Shown: positions 23,528 through 35,258 of the stretch, piece after piece
How positions within the stretch are numbered: position 1 is the first letter of the stretch
Layout of the letters: the number at the start of each line of letters is the position of its first letter
Assembly (NCBI GenBank): GCA_963678675.1
Contig: OY783192.1
Location: forward strand, 22,076,472 to 22,140,471
Direction of reading: 5' to 3'
Source: Xiphydria camelus
Taxonomy: Eukaryota > Arthropoda > Insecta > Hymenoptera > Xiphydriidae
Length of the DNA stretch: 64,000 nt
Translations under genes and position numbers: made by a program
Notes under the pieces: model-generated
Databases searched by the model: none
Told to the model about the DNA's origin: nothing
What the model saw: the letters and a program-made list of their open reading frames with translations, nothing else

Positions 23528-23807
23528 TCCACAGTATTGTTTTTAGTAGTTGAATAAATTTACGTATGTAAAGATTGTGTCTGATTAACTAGTAATAATT
23601 AAGCGTTTGATTAATTGATAATTTCTGTGAATCTATTTATGTACCTTTACAATTAATATTATAAAATAAGTTGAATACAATATTGATTGTAATACATAAA
23701 TAGATTCACAGAAATGATCAATTAATCAAACACTTAATTATTACTAGTTAATCAGGCACAATTTTTACATACGTAAATTTATTCAACTACTAAAAATAAT
23801 ACTGTGG
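23528..23807. mobile_element. 280-bp hairpin MITE
   Basis: Inverted arms of about 115 bp: TCCACAGTATTGTTTTTAGT at the left with its inverse at the right, continuing through ACTAGTAATAATTAAGC and GAATCTATTTATGTA. Very few mismatches. Located inside element F. Noncoding. Confidence 0.75.
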
Positions 23808-24179
23808 ACTTATCAACCGTGATGCCTTCGGGTGTAGCGTTGTTAGCGACTGTCTCGCTAGAAGTCTGGAATCGAACTATCGCATCGTGCGCCTTCCTGA
23901 CCGGGACGTACCGCAGGTAGTGATAGGGCAAACGGGACTTCTGGAAATGCCCGAAATAGGTAAGTACAAAGTACTCGGTCATTCCGGAGGCACTGACTCG
24001 TCATGCGCCTTCCTAGCCGAGGCGCAACATCTCCCTTCTTGGGCCTGTTACGATTAATATAATGTTGCATCGTTTACGAACACTAATCATTCCATTAAAA
24101 AATGGCGACTATGCTAAACTCCGCCAATTTTTCGAATCATCCGATTGGCAACGGAGAGACTCGAAAACGGAGAGACCTA

Positions 24180-24353
24180 GACGGCTTATTTCGATCCGTC
24201 CGTTAATTAACCTTTCTGAGAAAGGTGCAAAGCTGCGAGCCCATTAGCGGCCTAGATTTTCCGAAATATAATATATAGATTGACTGACCGAAACCCACCA
24301 AGCCCGGCCGAAGGTAAATTTCAATGTACCTGCAACTGGCCGGTTATGCGCGG
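24180..24353. repeat. fragments shared with other loci
   Basis: 24181-24215 (ACGGCTTATTTCGATCCGTC and following bases) recurs at 34228-34265. 24285-24353 resembles one end of the CCGTATGTCC family at 2877-3144 (CCAAGCC, CCGAAGGTAA, CTGGCC, GGGACAT). Both are worn fragments. Confidence 0.5.
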
Positions 24354-24792
24354 GACATCTGGTATATTTCTCCAACATGGGATAATTTTTATCCTTCTGT
24401 GGGTGTAATTTTTATCCTTCCGTGGGATAAAAATACGTCCGCTTTGAGTCGAATTTTTAAATTAGATCAAAAATTATCTTTCCACGGTTTAAAATTTAAC
24501 CTTCCTTACATTATTTTTTATACTTCATAGGATAATTTTTGATCTATTTTACCTTTCGTACTCAGATTATCCTTCTAACAGAATAATTTCTATTCTTTTT
24601 TTTTCAGTGTAACTGGTTTTCGTTGCCGAAAAATATAGAAAAGCGGACTTAGCTATTTTGATCTTTTGCGTCTTTGACCTTTAGACTTACAGAACACTTA
24701 CCTGGTTTTCACAGAACATTTCTTGATAGCTTTTATAATCAAAGCTGCACTTAATCGAAAAATGCTAATAATGGAGTTATCTTGTTTTTACA

Positions 24793-25260
24793 CCCACACG
24801 GAACATATACGTATTATATACGTATATTAGATATTTGCGATAGATGTATATACGTCTACAGGATATCTGCAGAAATATTTGGGAGGTATTTTTAATATGC
24901 GAATGTCCGCTTCATGTACGTATAATATACGTATTTTATATATCCAGCAGATATATACATTACGTCCAGTAAATATACCATGAACAAAATATATACTTTC
25001 ATTGTACATTTAATGAACATTTCATAAACATGACAGAATATCTATTAAATATTCATCGATATATTTTTAACATAAATTTAAGGACGATTTTCCGCTTTCT
25101 CCACATATAGCGAACGTATTTTACATGTTTGATAGATGTATATATTACGTCTTTTAGATACTTTGTAGACGAAAAGTAGACGAAAAAGTAGACGAAATAT
25201 ATATACGTATAAACATATATTAAATATAAAATAGCTATTTATTCTATATAATTAAATATC
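24793..25260. repeat. left subterminal repeat zone of CACTA-like element
   Basis: Many copies of ATATACGT, TACGTATA and ATATCT(A/G)(C/T)AG-type words in both orientations, directly inside the terminal repeat. In plant CACTA elements such zones are the binding sites of the accessory protein; here that is by analogy. Confidence 0.65.
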
Positions 25261-26218
25261 TATTAGATATCTATAAATGTGGTTTAAACGCATATTCAAC
25301 AAATCATTTAATCTTTCAATCGTTCGATTTATTGTACCAAATACAGTAATGTTTTTTAAGTTTGAAACTTATAAATACTTAGAATCACATTTGTTCGTTA
25401 TAATGGGTATTTTTTTCACATAATAAACTCATTATAGCTAGATAGAAACTTAGTTAGGTTACGCTTTGGCTGAATATCAAATAAACTATTTATTAACAAG
25501 TTTTCTAGAAAACTTCTTAATATTTCTTTTTTTTTCTTTTGAACAAAATGAACACAAGTTGTCTTAACTAATTTGTAAGTATTTGGCAAAAAATAAAGCA
25601 AAAACTAAATATTTATTTCAAAGAAATTTCTTTTCTTTTAACTTGCTACTATTTATCACGAGCTTCTTTAACAATAACTAATTGTTACCTCATAATAGGC
25701 GTACTACGTATAACAATATATATATTGTGAGAAATAATGCTAAACTATATGGGAACTTTCTCACATTACGCTTCAAATTGAAATGAATTATTTGTTAATA
25801 AGCAATTCTTTAATACTTCTTTATATTTATTATATAGTGTTACTCTGTAAGTAAGTCTTTCTTGTACTTCTTGTTTCATAAATCAGCCTTCATTTTTGCA
25901 TGGAAGAAAAACATTTGTAAAAACTAAATAAACTAAATATTTACTTGGAAAAAATAATTTTTCCCATAATCTGCTACCGACAATTACATTGCAATTGGTC
26001 CTAGGAATAACGATGTAACTCTTTTTCATTTCAAAAAATTGTGCCCATTCTTTTTTGGCTCCTGCAGCAATTACAATGTTATCAATCTAAATTAAGAAGA
26101 AAAAGATGCCAGCAGAGTTGCATCGTTATTCCAAGAACTTGTCGAGTTTTATCTTAAAATAGAAATTAGCAGTAACAAAAAATGTAGCACTATTGCTAGG
26201 CGAAAAATGATGAGGATT
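25261..26218. other. AT-rich 3' region of the CACTA-like element
   Basis: Lies between the left subterminal repeats and the end of the DUF4806 gene. AT-rich; no ORF or repeat family recognised. It would include the 3' UTR of the minus-strand gene. Confidence 0.35.
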
Positions 26219-28628
26219 TCATTCAGCTGCCTCATCTATATCGAAATTATTATTTTGGTTGTCATGATGATCGACCAGTACTTGCCGAATCCCATCATTT
26301 TGGTCCTCGTTTTGATTTTCTTTATTTCCAACGTGTTCTTCGTCGAGAGGTTGCAATTGTTTTTCCTTCTTCTCGTTCTCAAAACGAGCTTTGGCTTGTC
26401 GAAACCATTCTTTTGTCCGAAATTCGAACTTATGTTCGTCCATGTTAATGCATCGTGCGAGAAGAGATCCTGAAGCAATATTTGGCGTTATACACTAATT
26501 AATCGGAAGATGGTTGGAATAGCAAGATCTTCATATACTTACGATACATTATACTGATAATTTTCAATTTGTGGAGCTTCTTTTTACCCTTTCGTCCGAG
26601 CCAAGAATACTCCAAAGCCAATTTATTCGTAAACGTCTTCATGAGAGTCCTTCGAACTGTTTCGTCCGGATTAATTCCGCCAATTGTATCAAAAAATGCT
26701 GTCTGTTTCAAAGATAAAAAGAAAACCAAATAAATAGAAGTAAAGTTTATGAAATTGATGTTTTTTCTGGATGCGAAACGTATCAAAGTTTTCAGAAGTT
26801 AACGCATGAAAATCAAATTTTTGAAGATCATTGCTAACCAATTCTTCCTCCTTTTCAGGTTTTTCAAGCTCCTTCTCCAAATTGCTCAATTGTTCTTCCG
26901 TTTTTAATGGAAACGTAGTATAAAGTTGCACAACTGCTGTTGCTGCTACGTTACTTTTTGGAGCCTCGTTTTTATCGACACTTTTTAATTTAGAAATTAT
27001 CCCGTGAATGCGCTGGACATCCATTTTTATGCCCAAAATGTTATTGTTTATCCGCTCCACATTGTTTTCCATTGCACTTAGACGTTCTACATAAAAAATG
27101 AAGGCTTATATATTGGAGTTTTAACAATATGCTATGGGCTATTTTGACTTCCCATCTTTTTTAAATGCTTTCCTCTGTACGAATGATTTAGAATTTTAAG
27201 ACATATCTTTTAGAAGTATCAGTCCTTACAATGTTTTATATAAAATATGTTCTTTAACTTTTTCCAGGGTGGAAGAAAAATTATAAATATCTAAATAAGA
27301 TCACTAAAAATAAAAGTCAAAAAATTGAAAGAAACACTAAATGAACAGCACTTTCAACAATGGGTTTTTATTAAAAATAAATTTTTTAAATGAATAGTTA
27401 CTTTTTCCAGTCTTAATAAGCATAAATGAAATGAAAAAATATGACAAACCTTCGTTTAATGAACACGCAACTAATGGTCGGTTACGTTTAATTGGCAATG
27501 TTGGTTTCGCAAGAGACGTTTCGTCTTGCTCGGCAAAAAGTTGCGACGGTTCTCGATCAACATATTCAAATAATTATTTAATATTAATACAATACCCTTT
27601 TATCGGCAAAAGTATTTTTGTATGATAATAACTCATTAGTAATAAAATGAAATATCTCGTGTTTAAAAGTACACTGAGAGAACCCTTGGTCAGGCTAATA
27701 AAATATTTTTGATGAATACGAGCCAACAAAATATTTTTTTTGGAATCGCAAAATTCTTTTGATGATTTCACGAAAACTTTGGTGGCATAGCAAAATATTT
27801 GGATAATCCAAGCAAATTTTTTTTGGCTATCGAATTGGCTCGACAAAATTATTTTGTTGGGTAGCTTTTTCTCAGTGTAACTTTCCAACCAAAAAATTGA
27901 CATGCGTATGTTTTTGAGCCGAATCTATTTTTATATAATAATTACTTTCGTTAGGACTTTTTAATAGGTCCTTATTTTGTTCATTGTCAGATGCAACATT
28001 CATTAATCGCCTTTTTATCTTTTTCTGCTTCGAAGTACAGTTTTCGGTGTCTGTATTTAAATCGGATGAATAAAGTGCTTGATCGGCTTTCTTTGATGCT
28101 TCTGAGAAGGTTTCTGGAAAGAAATCGTGTATTGTTTTGTTACAAAAAAAATCAATTCACGTAACCTATGAGAATTTACATGGAGTTGAAGAAAAAAACG
28201 TTCTTCAACTCTAAATAAATATTAAAATTATTTTTCAATTTTTTGAACATTACAGGAATATTTCAAATTTCGAAAAATGACGAAACCTTACAAACTTTTG
28301 TCCCGTATAATGATATTAAAAATTTCTAAATTATGGAAAGATTCTTTCGAAAAAAATACTACATTTTTTTTAAAAGCGCTGTACATTTCAGGCCCGTCTA
28401 TTTAAGCATTCTGATTATACCGTATTCTCCAAATACTCTCAAAATGCCATAAACATTCCAAGTTGGCTTCGGGTTTGCGCAAGAAGCAATTAATTTATCA
28501 ATTTTCTGTCTTGATCCACTCGTCGGAAAGAAACATTGCTTATTTCCGCTGAACCATGACTTCGGCACAACTTCAACACCATCTTCAAACTCCAAAACGC
28601 AGAATCTTAAATCACTGGAAGCACTCAT
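26219..28628 (-). CDS. DUF4806 protein, element-encoded accessory gene, six exons
   Basis: Assembled on the minus strand: exons 28628-28421, 28113-27946, 27551-27450, 27086-26839, 26702-26543, 26469-26219. All junctions use GT-AG, every phase matches, and the sum is 1,137 nt (378 aa plus stop), so the gene looks intact. Start chosen at 28628 (MSASSDLRFCVLEFEDG) because the N-terminus matches the family pattern of an EFEDG..EVVPKSW start. The DUF4806 core spans exons 4-6: TTFPLKTEEQLSNLEKEL, AFFDTIGG, TNKLALEYSWLGRKGKKK and TKEWFRQAKARFE. A Lys/Arg-rich segment in exon 2 (KQKKIKRRL) may be nuclear-localising. It starts 156 bp after the transposase stop, in the same direction. Function unknown; by position it could play the accessory, subterminal-repeat-binding role. 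The exon 3 acceptor is the weakest call. Confidence 0.75.
27672..27877. mobile_element. TA-flanked CACTGAG-ended MITE in a DUF4806 intron
   Basis: TA|CACTGAGAGAACCC to TTTTTCTCAGTG|TA, 206 bp. It lies in intron 2 (27552-27945) of the DUF4806 gene and leaves the coding sequence intact. The interior repeats AAAATATTTT and AAATTTTTTTTGG words. Same family as 49176-49397. Confidence 0.75.
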
Positions 28629-28783
28629 GTTGTTAGTTGTTGACCTTTTATCTGTAATGAAATTAAAGGAAAAAATATAAATGAATAGAAGAATGCCAGA
28701 AATTGTTAATATCAAAATAAACAAGCTATTGGTTAGATTATAACAGAAGGACAAGTAAACGGCCGTACTGTGACTGATGATTT

Positions 28784-30925
28784 TCAATGTTGGCTTTCAT
28801 TGTGAAGAAGAGAAATTACTGCATTGTATCGTTCATAGGGTAATATCATAGCTTTATTTTTTATTTCACTCAATGGCCTGCTCTGCAGATTTGATAGCTG
28901 CGATACTTTGAAGCAGTCAAATATTCTTGATGCACAAGGTTCTTTATACAGGCTTTTCTTTTTCCGAAATTGTTTACCGATAACGCAAATATTTCCTGAT
29001 GATGACGTGGCAAAATTTGATATTAAAATAACGTTATTGTCTTTCAAAATGCAGCAGTTATTTGGAGTTTTTCGGGACAAAGTAAATGCTTCAAATAAGA
29101 CTTTCGAATACTGCGGATTGTTACAATCGTTAAAAAGCGGTCCATCGAAATGATTTCCTTCCAATGTATTGTTTTTCGAAGATTGGACAAATTTGTAATT
29201 TTCTTCTGCAAAAGTCTCAAATTCTGCGTATCTATTTCTTAACTGCTGTAACGGACGTTCAGATTTTCGAAGAAGCTTCTTTAATGTCTTCATATAGTTT
29301 TCGTATTTAAACGCGCTAAATGAATCCAATGTTCCAAATTTTCTGACATCATCAGCCAAATGTAACAAATTATGGACGTTGTGCACGATGAAATGTTTTC
29401 CGTATAATGTTTGGGCAGTTCTTACAAAATTATACAACAAGTTTTCAGCAAAATCGACTTTTTCCAAATATAAATCTGGACTCGTTAGGATGCGAATTGC
29501 AGCATGTAGCATAATAAAATTGGTATATATCTCCGGCGGTAAATGATTTTTCAAAGCAAATGGCCCAGTGTACAATAAAAATTGTCGCGATTCAGTTGCT
29601 TTCCATTGACCAATAGTTGAAAGTTCTCGTGGTTTTCGTGAAAATTCTCTTGGAATATGCTTTTTGAAATTTAACAGTGTTGACGATATTTGCTGAACTT
29701 CTGTGGCAGGCAATCGAATACTTAATGGTCCAGATAACCACATGCGAATTAATTTCTTTACGACTCCCACACAGATTAAGTGCATGTAATCTAACGGTAT
29801 GTTTGTGACTAGTCCAAAATTTGGCAACTCTGCTAGTTTGCAGTATCCTTTATAGTGATCACTGTCAGTTAGTTGAGTTATATCAGGATCTTCTCTCTTC
29901 TCAAATGTTGTACCTGGGAAACAAACTCGGTTCTGCACATATTGCCCCTTTATTTTGCACTTTGTGCAGCTGTCGTAGCCACTGTGGCCTTTTGTATTCG
30001 TTAAAAATGATTTGGCGGGGGCATCACCAACTATACTTTGCAAAGAAAGTGTGATTACTTTACTGTCATACTGATAACCATTTGTAATTAAATCTTTGCA
30101 TTCTTCGATAAATTCTTCCGCATACAGATTAGGGTCTTCCGGTTTTGACGGACCAAAGTAGCAGCCAATGAGGAACACTTCAGATTCAGGCACGATGGAG
30201 CAAAGTATAGGCCATAGTTGATTACTTGATGATTCCGAAATAGGGAGGCCATCGACGCCAATTTGTAACATTACATGATCAACATTTCTATATTTTCGAT
30301 CACGGAGATACTTTTGTAATACAGGTTTAATTCCAAAGTGGCAGTATTGCCCTGGTGGAACATCTCGGATTTCTGATTTACGCGGCGTTCGCAGAAGGGT
30401 CTTTGCATGTTTTGGAAGTGATTCGAAACATGTATGAGATTTCAAGATGGATAGTAGCTGTGTTAACGCATTATGCGGAATTTTATATGATAATGCCCAC
30501 GAAATTATTTGTTGTTGGAAAGATAGCACGTTATTTACAGAAGATATCGCAAGATTTTCATTCTCATTGTCAGTAGCGATGGCTTTTTCAAGTTCAAGGC
30601 AGAAGGACCGAGGACGCTCATTGTCAATTTCTAAGTCGACACTGATATCAACAGTTTTATGTGAAACAAGTGTAGATGGATCTGCTTCTTCATTGCCGTT
30701 GAAATCATCCTCATATGTTCCCATAGTAGATAGATCGTGGGTGTAATCCAATACTGCTTCACTTCCGCATGCAGTAATGGAATGAGAATTATTGTAGAGT
30801 TCATTGGTGTTTGGATTTGCCTTTTGTATATTTTGGACGTCTTCTTTTTCAATAGTCAATTTTCTTTTAAGACGACGAAAATGCCTTTGGGATATTTCCT
30901 CTAGCTCTTTTCTCTTCCGATGCAT
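28784..30925 (-). CDS. CACTA/tnp2-type DDE transposase
   Basis: 713 aa in one open frame on the minus strand. The N-terminal ~190 residues are basic, then acidic and poorly conserved. The core reads QIGVDGLPIS (D225), LIGCYFGPSKPED, then SIVGDAPAKSFL (D301), a CxxC pair (C320, C323) and NIPLDYMHLICVGVVKKL (D379-H382). This order (DGLP / GD.PA / CxxC / DYMH) is the pattern I know from transposase family tnp2 of CACTA (EnSpm) elements. D225 and D301 are probable catalytic acids; the third acid is not assigned. No internal stop, no intron needed. It presumably cuts at the CCCACACGG ends. Confidence 0.82.
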   Translation of the reverse strand: MHRKRKELEEISQRHFRRLKRKLTIEKEDVQNIQKANPNTNELYNNSHSITACGSEAVLDYTHDLSTMGTYEDDFNGNEEADPSTLVSHKTVDISVDLEIDNERPRSFCLELEKAIATDNENENLAISSVNNVLSFQQQIISWALSYKIPHNALTQLLSILKSHTCFESLPKHAKTLLRTPRKSEIRDVPPGQYCHFGIKPVLQKYLRDRKYRNVDHVMLQIGVDGLPISESSSNQLWPILCSIVPESEVFLIGCYFGPSKPEDPNLYAEEFIEECKDLITNGYQYDSKVITLSLQSIVGDAPAKSFLTNTKGHSGYDSCTKCKIKGQYVQNRVCFPGTTFEKREDPDITQLTDSDHYKGYCKLAELPNFGLVTNIPLDYMHLICVGVVKKLIRMWLSGPLSIRLPATEVQQISSTLLNFKKHIPREFSRKPRELSTIGQWKATESRQFLLYTGPFALKNHLPPEIYTNFIMLHAAIRILTSPDLYLEKVDFAENLLYNFVRTAQTLYGKHFIVHNVHNLLHLADDVRKFGTLDSFSAFKYENYMKTLKKLLRKSERPLQQLRNRYAEFETFAEENYKFVQSSKNNTLEGNHFDGPLFNDCNNPQYSKVLFEAFTLSRKTPNNCCILKDNNVILISNFATSSSGNICVIGKQFRKKKSLYKEPCASRIFDCFKVSQLSNLQSRPLSEIKNKAMILPYERYNAVISLLHNESQH

Positions 30926-31400
30926 ATTTCAAGATCATGGGTTTTCTCTGGTCCTGCTATACATATATTTATTTTGCGTAAACCTGTGCAGAAAAAATTC
31001 TGATGTGCCCTATAGTAGCAGAAGTATCTAAATAATTGATGCCTAGAAGATCTTCTAGATGCATATCTAACAGACGTTTAGAAAATGTCTTTCAGACGTC
31101 TATTAGATATTTCTGCTGCTAGGGTACTCTGCTTGTAATTCATTTAATTGTTTGACTTTAATTGTACGGTAATTTGAAATAATTACGAAATAAACAGACG
31201 ATTTTTATAATTTTTGACGATGGGAAATAATAATTTTTTAAACGAAAAATTGAATAAAACCAGTTCACAAAATCTTTACGGTAGTTGTAGGCGAATCAAA
31301 CTTTAAGGTCTCACGATAAGTAGCTTGAAAAGATGTAGCTTCGTAAAATATTGTAGGCTACAATAATATCAGAAAATAGAGTTCAATTTAGAAAAACGTA
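30926..31400. promoter_or_regulatory. 5' flank of the transposase gene inside the element
   Basis: Noncoding region upstream of the minus-strand transposase. It contains the palindrome AGAAGATCTTCT near 31047 and CAGACGTCTA near 31095. A GT-AG 5' UTR intron is possible (TTTTTTCTGCACAG on the minus strand near 30983). No clear TATA/initiator pair. Confidence 0.3.
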
Positions 31401-32609
31401 TGGAAGAAGTGCGCATTATACGTGTTATACGTATATTATACGTATGTTATACGTATATATTGGACCGAAACATGTGCGCGTTAATACGCATATGTAAGGA
31501 AAAAACGAATTCTCGTGTATACATATATGGCACGTAATGTCTTTTTAAGGTACTTAATAATTAAATTTAATAGCTATTATTCACGAACGCCAGCGTTTAA
31601 TAGGATAGCGTTTATATTTAATAACCAAAATATTAAAGAATAATAGGTTATATACTGCACGGTAGGAAATTTGGTTTGTTCCACACAGAACGGATAAACA
31701 TGAAAATTATTCTAAAAAATGCTCATCAAACGTACCTTTGCTCAGTTGCGATGCTTACTGTAGGAACCAAATCACAATGTTTAGGGGAATGTGGTCTGAG
31801 ACGGCATAGCGGCTGAGATGGCATAGTCGATGAAACTCAACAATCCGTTGACTAGTGGCGCCACGGGTCCATCACTAATGCAAACTCGTCGCGTCGTTGC
31901 GATCTGCCGGCTCCCTTCACTATTATTATGCTACACCTTCAATGTGCGTACGTAATATGTATACATATGAAATATGTATAAATATTGCTAAACAAACACA
32001 TACAAACACAAATACAAACAAATACAATTTTTTATAATTTGATATACATATTGTACATGCAAGGGATTAATGTTGCACCTTCAATACACATTAATGTAAA
32101 TATCTATCGGGTATCTATATGAAAATCAAATATTTTCTTTGAAATAGACGTATAGGATACATATAGTAGACATAAATGACTGGGTGATACGTGGATACAA
32201 GTTATACATGCAGTATACTTGTAATAGATGACCTATACTTTATCTCAGGAACGTATAACTTTTAACATGAAATAGATAAAAATGTACGTATATTATACGT
32301 ATAAAGAAGGGACCATGCTGTACCTTAAACATACGTAATATATACATCTACTGAAGATCTATACGAAAATAAAATTTTTGCTTTAGGCTAGACGTACAAT
32401 ATACATATATTAGACGTAAATTCAAGGTTAAACTGTAGATAATAAATATACAGATATTATATGTATGATATACGTATAGTACGTGTCTATATCATAAACA
32501 TGTGATATATATCTTCAAGATATATAGCACATCTCTATGGCAGATATAGATATACTATAGATATATAGATAATAAATATACGTATATTATATATCTTGTT
32601 CCGTGTGGG
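31401..32609. repeat. right subterminal repeat zone of CACTA-like element
   Basis: Dense TATACGTATA / ACGTATATTATACG words, for example the tandem block at 31415-31455 and further copies at 32285-32300 and 32580-32600. A more CpG-rich stretch at 31790-31930 differs in composition and may be another insertion. Longer than the left zone. Confidence 0.6.
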
Positions 32610-32611
32610 CA

Positions 32612-33485
32612 GTAATGCGACGATATGTAATATAACTGCAGCACCTCTCTACTTTTACAACTTTAGCTCTATAAGAATGATCGTGATAGCCACACGGTAT
32701 AGAACTGCGAGTTGATTAAACGTGCGCGGAGTGCTCCTCGCCTACGCCCTTATAAGGGCGCGGCTGTACGAAGATAAATATGCACCCCTAAAAAATATCG
32801 TATCTGTGACGTAATTATACTTTTATCGCTGGCAACGGGGTCGCAGTCTCGTTCCAACGAACGTTTCGGCCCATACACGGTGAGGCAAAACTGTCACTTT
32901 TGCACGAAGAGCCAATGCGCGCGTGCAAATGCGACCGTTTATGACACAAAACTGATGGCTCCGTCAGGTCTAGGCATGGCGCGCCTGAGCTTGATTTTTC
33001 GTGTCGCGCCGCGCGCAAGCTTGCCCGTGTGTAGATGATTCATTCCAAGCCTGTCAGTTTTTTTGTTTTCGAAGTACGTATACCGTATGTCCTATGTCGG
33101 CAAACCGCTCAGGTGCCGCTGGAGTCATTTAACCCCTTCCTGCATCTTATACCATGTATGGTACATACCTACATAGTTACCTAACTGTGTGATGTGGCTG
33201 TGTATCTTTTATAAATCGTTGTACATCTTCTCGACTGCAATATATATAAAAAAGTTATATGTATTAGTAGCCAATTGTACGTACTTTATTGTTCCCTTGG
33301 ATGGTGTACCATATATGGCATAAATAATTTCTTTTAAAATAAATGTTTATTTTTTCATAAATATTTTTTAAATTATTTTTCTGATAAATAATAGGGGCTA
33401 AGCTGTCATATATATTTTTTCATGGAATTTACAAAAATCATGCAGGAAGGGGTTAAAGTACGTACAAACCGGCCAGCAAAGTGTT
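32612..33485. other. mixed interval with dispersed-repeat copies
   Basis: Contains dispersed repeat H (32870-33018) and an isolated TA|CCGTATGTCC end near 33078. No gene recognised; the minus-strand ORF across H is a product of the repeat. Confidence 0.4.
32870..33018 (-). repeat. dispersed repeat H, copy 1
   Basis: About 150 bp, inverted relative to 38850-39008. Shared blocks include CCATACACGGTGAGGCAAAA, GAAGAGCCAATGCG and GCGCGCGGCGCGACAC. CpG-rich, noncoding as far as visible. Confidence 0.7.
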
Positions 33486-33605
33486 GGTAACATGTTAGCA
33501 ACATATATGTTGGACATATCAACTCATATGTTGGTAACATGTTGGCAACAGGTTGACAACAGGTGGAACATGTTGGCAACATATATGTTGGACACATCAA
33601 CTCGT
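33486..33605. repeat. minisatellite of AACATGTTGG words
   Basis: Repeated GTTGGTAACATGTTGGCAAC, CATATATGTTGGACA and ATCAACTC blocks, two main units with an internal short expansion. The words are near-palindromic (AACATGTT). Confidence 0.7.
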
Positions 33606-34728
33606 ATCTTTTTTCACAAAAAGATTCATCAAAATTTCAATTTTTGAGATAGAGTAAAGAACTTCCTGCGTTTCACTCTCAAAATAATATACTTTTAAGA
33701 AAAAAAACAGTATTACGAGTTTTGAAAAAAATATATTTATTTTACAGTTTGATTAATTTTCATGAAACTCGTACAATCAAATAGGTCGGTTTTGAACGTG
33801 TAAAATAAAGTGAAAAAAACTTTTTATGAGAGAAATGTATATTTTATTACCACAGGGACCACTGGACCCCGTGTGATCACTACGAATTAATAAATTATTA
33901 ATAAATTGTCTGTCGCATATTCGCCCAAATGCTCTTCGCATTTGGGCCGTAGACCGGTGTGAGGGAGAAATTCGACACTCCTCGGGCCCTTTGAGCCATA
34001 AATTAGATCCGGGAAAGTTCCTCATTGCCACGGGGTCGAAGAGCGACCAGTACGTTCGAAAACCCCCGAGCGACCGGGACAGCTCGCAAATAAAGTTAAT
34101 GCATTTTGTTTGTTTTCCCTTACAAATTGATGTAATTTTATTCATCCTAAACCCACCACGCAAGATTAATTTGGCGCGTATAGTTCGTCGCTCGAAGACG
34201 GAACATTGTTTATTAGAATAGGTATTGCGGGCAACGGCTTATTTCGATCCGTCCGTTAATTAACCATTTCCGGAAAAGGTGTGCGATGAAACACATACTC
34301 TACCCGAGTCGAAATTTTAGTCTTCAAACGGTCATCGGAGTCGTCGATCGCGCCGGTCATTCCATTGTGTTTCCAAACACAATAGGAAACCGACGTCGAT
34401 CGCATCGTAAGGGTAATCGTTTAGGCGTCCTAGTACTGAATCCCCACTCCAGCCAAAAAGGGTAACGTTGAAATTCCGAGAACCGCTTATGCTAGTATCC
34501 AAGAAGTAACTAGTACTGAATCCCCACTCCAGCCGAAATAAGACATACAATTTTCCAACGGCACACTCGTGGACTTAGAATATTTCTAACAGCTCAATCG
34601 TGGACTTAGAAAATTTTTTCCGCTTGACTGCATGCCGCTGCGCATGCGTCCCAGTCGGTTCGCGCATAGACGCTGTGCACTCTAGTGGCAAGGGTAAGCA
34701 TTAAAAACGTTACATTTTCTACACGGTA
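33606..34728. other. interval with small repeats, no gene recognised
   Basis: A stem of GCCCAAATGC / GCATTTGGGC with a TCTTC loop lies at about 33932-33956. 34228-34265 repeats the 24181 block. CTAGTACTGAATCCCCACTC occurs twice at 34430 and 34509. The 34325-34370 sequence resembles the 38168 tandem unit. ORFs are unconvincing. Confidence 0.4.
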
Positions 34729-34939
34729 CACCCGGGGATACGGTATCTGTCGCTGGTGACTTTTTTTAAACGTTATTTTTAAACGTACTAACCAATGAAT
34801 AATTATTTCTCATGCGCTCATTAGCTACGGTGGCGTCTACTCTCGTTAATGAAAGCATGAGGATTATTAATTATTGGTTAGTACGTTTAAAAATAACGTT
34901 TAAAAAAGTCACCAGCGACAGATACCGTGTCCCCGGGTG
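34729..34939. mobile_element. hairpin MITE, CACCCGGGGA ends, copy 1
   Basis: TA|CACCCGGGGATACGGTATCT at the left and the inverse at the right before TA (34940-34941). Arms of about 75 bp with very few mismatches. A shorter, older copy is at 37884-38031. Confidence 0.85.
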
Positions 34940-35258
34940 TACATAGGGAAAGTTAATATTTTGTGAGAATTAGTAACACATCCTATAAAAGAAAGGTTGT
35001 TTTTCGTTATGCCGAAGTCGAGACAATCGTATTGCATAGTGGGGTGGAAAAATCGCCCTGAAAAAGAAGAAGTATATGGCATACTTTCAAATCTACTTTA
35101 TATTTTGATTCAAAATTTGGTCAAGAACAAAGATGCGTCATTTTTGATTCGTGAGCGTGGGGCTCGGGAAACCGTTAGCAACGGTACCTTCGCCCTTTGG
35201 ACACAGACTCGGCCAGCTCCAGCGTAATTGGCTGTTCCACCGACCCTCCTCTAATTAG

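Larger units (their letters stand above)
20408..24609. mobile_element. element F, TA-flanked CACTGAAAAAA ends, carrying Harbinger
   Basis: TA|CACTGAAAAAAAAGA at the left and TTTTTTTTTCAGTG|TA at the right (TA at 20406-20407 and 24610-24611). Subterminal zones repeat AAAATTTATCCTTC-type words many times in both orientations (20430-20540, 23110-23230, 24370-24600). It is interrupted by a Harbinger (20543-23101) and a hairpin (23528-23807). Similar CACTGAGAAAAA-ended MITEs occur at 27672 and 49176. Superfamily uncertain. No own transposase recognised. Confidence 0.7.
24793..32609 (-). mobile_element. complete CACTA-like transposon with two genes, 7.8 kb
   Basis: Left end CCCACACGGAACATATACGTA, right end TTGTTCCGTGTGGG, each flanked by CA (24791-24792 and 32610-32611), suggesting a 2-bp duplication. 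Subterminal regions (24800-25260 and 31400-32600) repeat palindromic words around TATACGTATA / TACGTATATTATACG many times, as CACTA elements do. Two genes run on the minus strand: the transposase (28784-30925), then a spliced DUF4806 gene (26219-28628). A MITE (27672-27877) sits in an intron of the second. Both coding regions are open, so the element may be autonomous. Confidence 0.8.

Noticed and set aside
26207..26473. Hydrophobic plus-strand ORF
   Set aside because: Antisense of the last DUF4806 exon.
34997..35227. THAP-like N-terminus (MPKSRQSYCIVGWKNRPEKEE)
   Set aside because: It looks like a THAP start, but the second zinc Cys is Trp and the later C-x2-H is missing; too weak to call.
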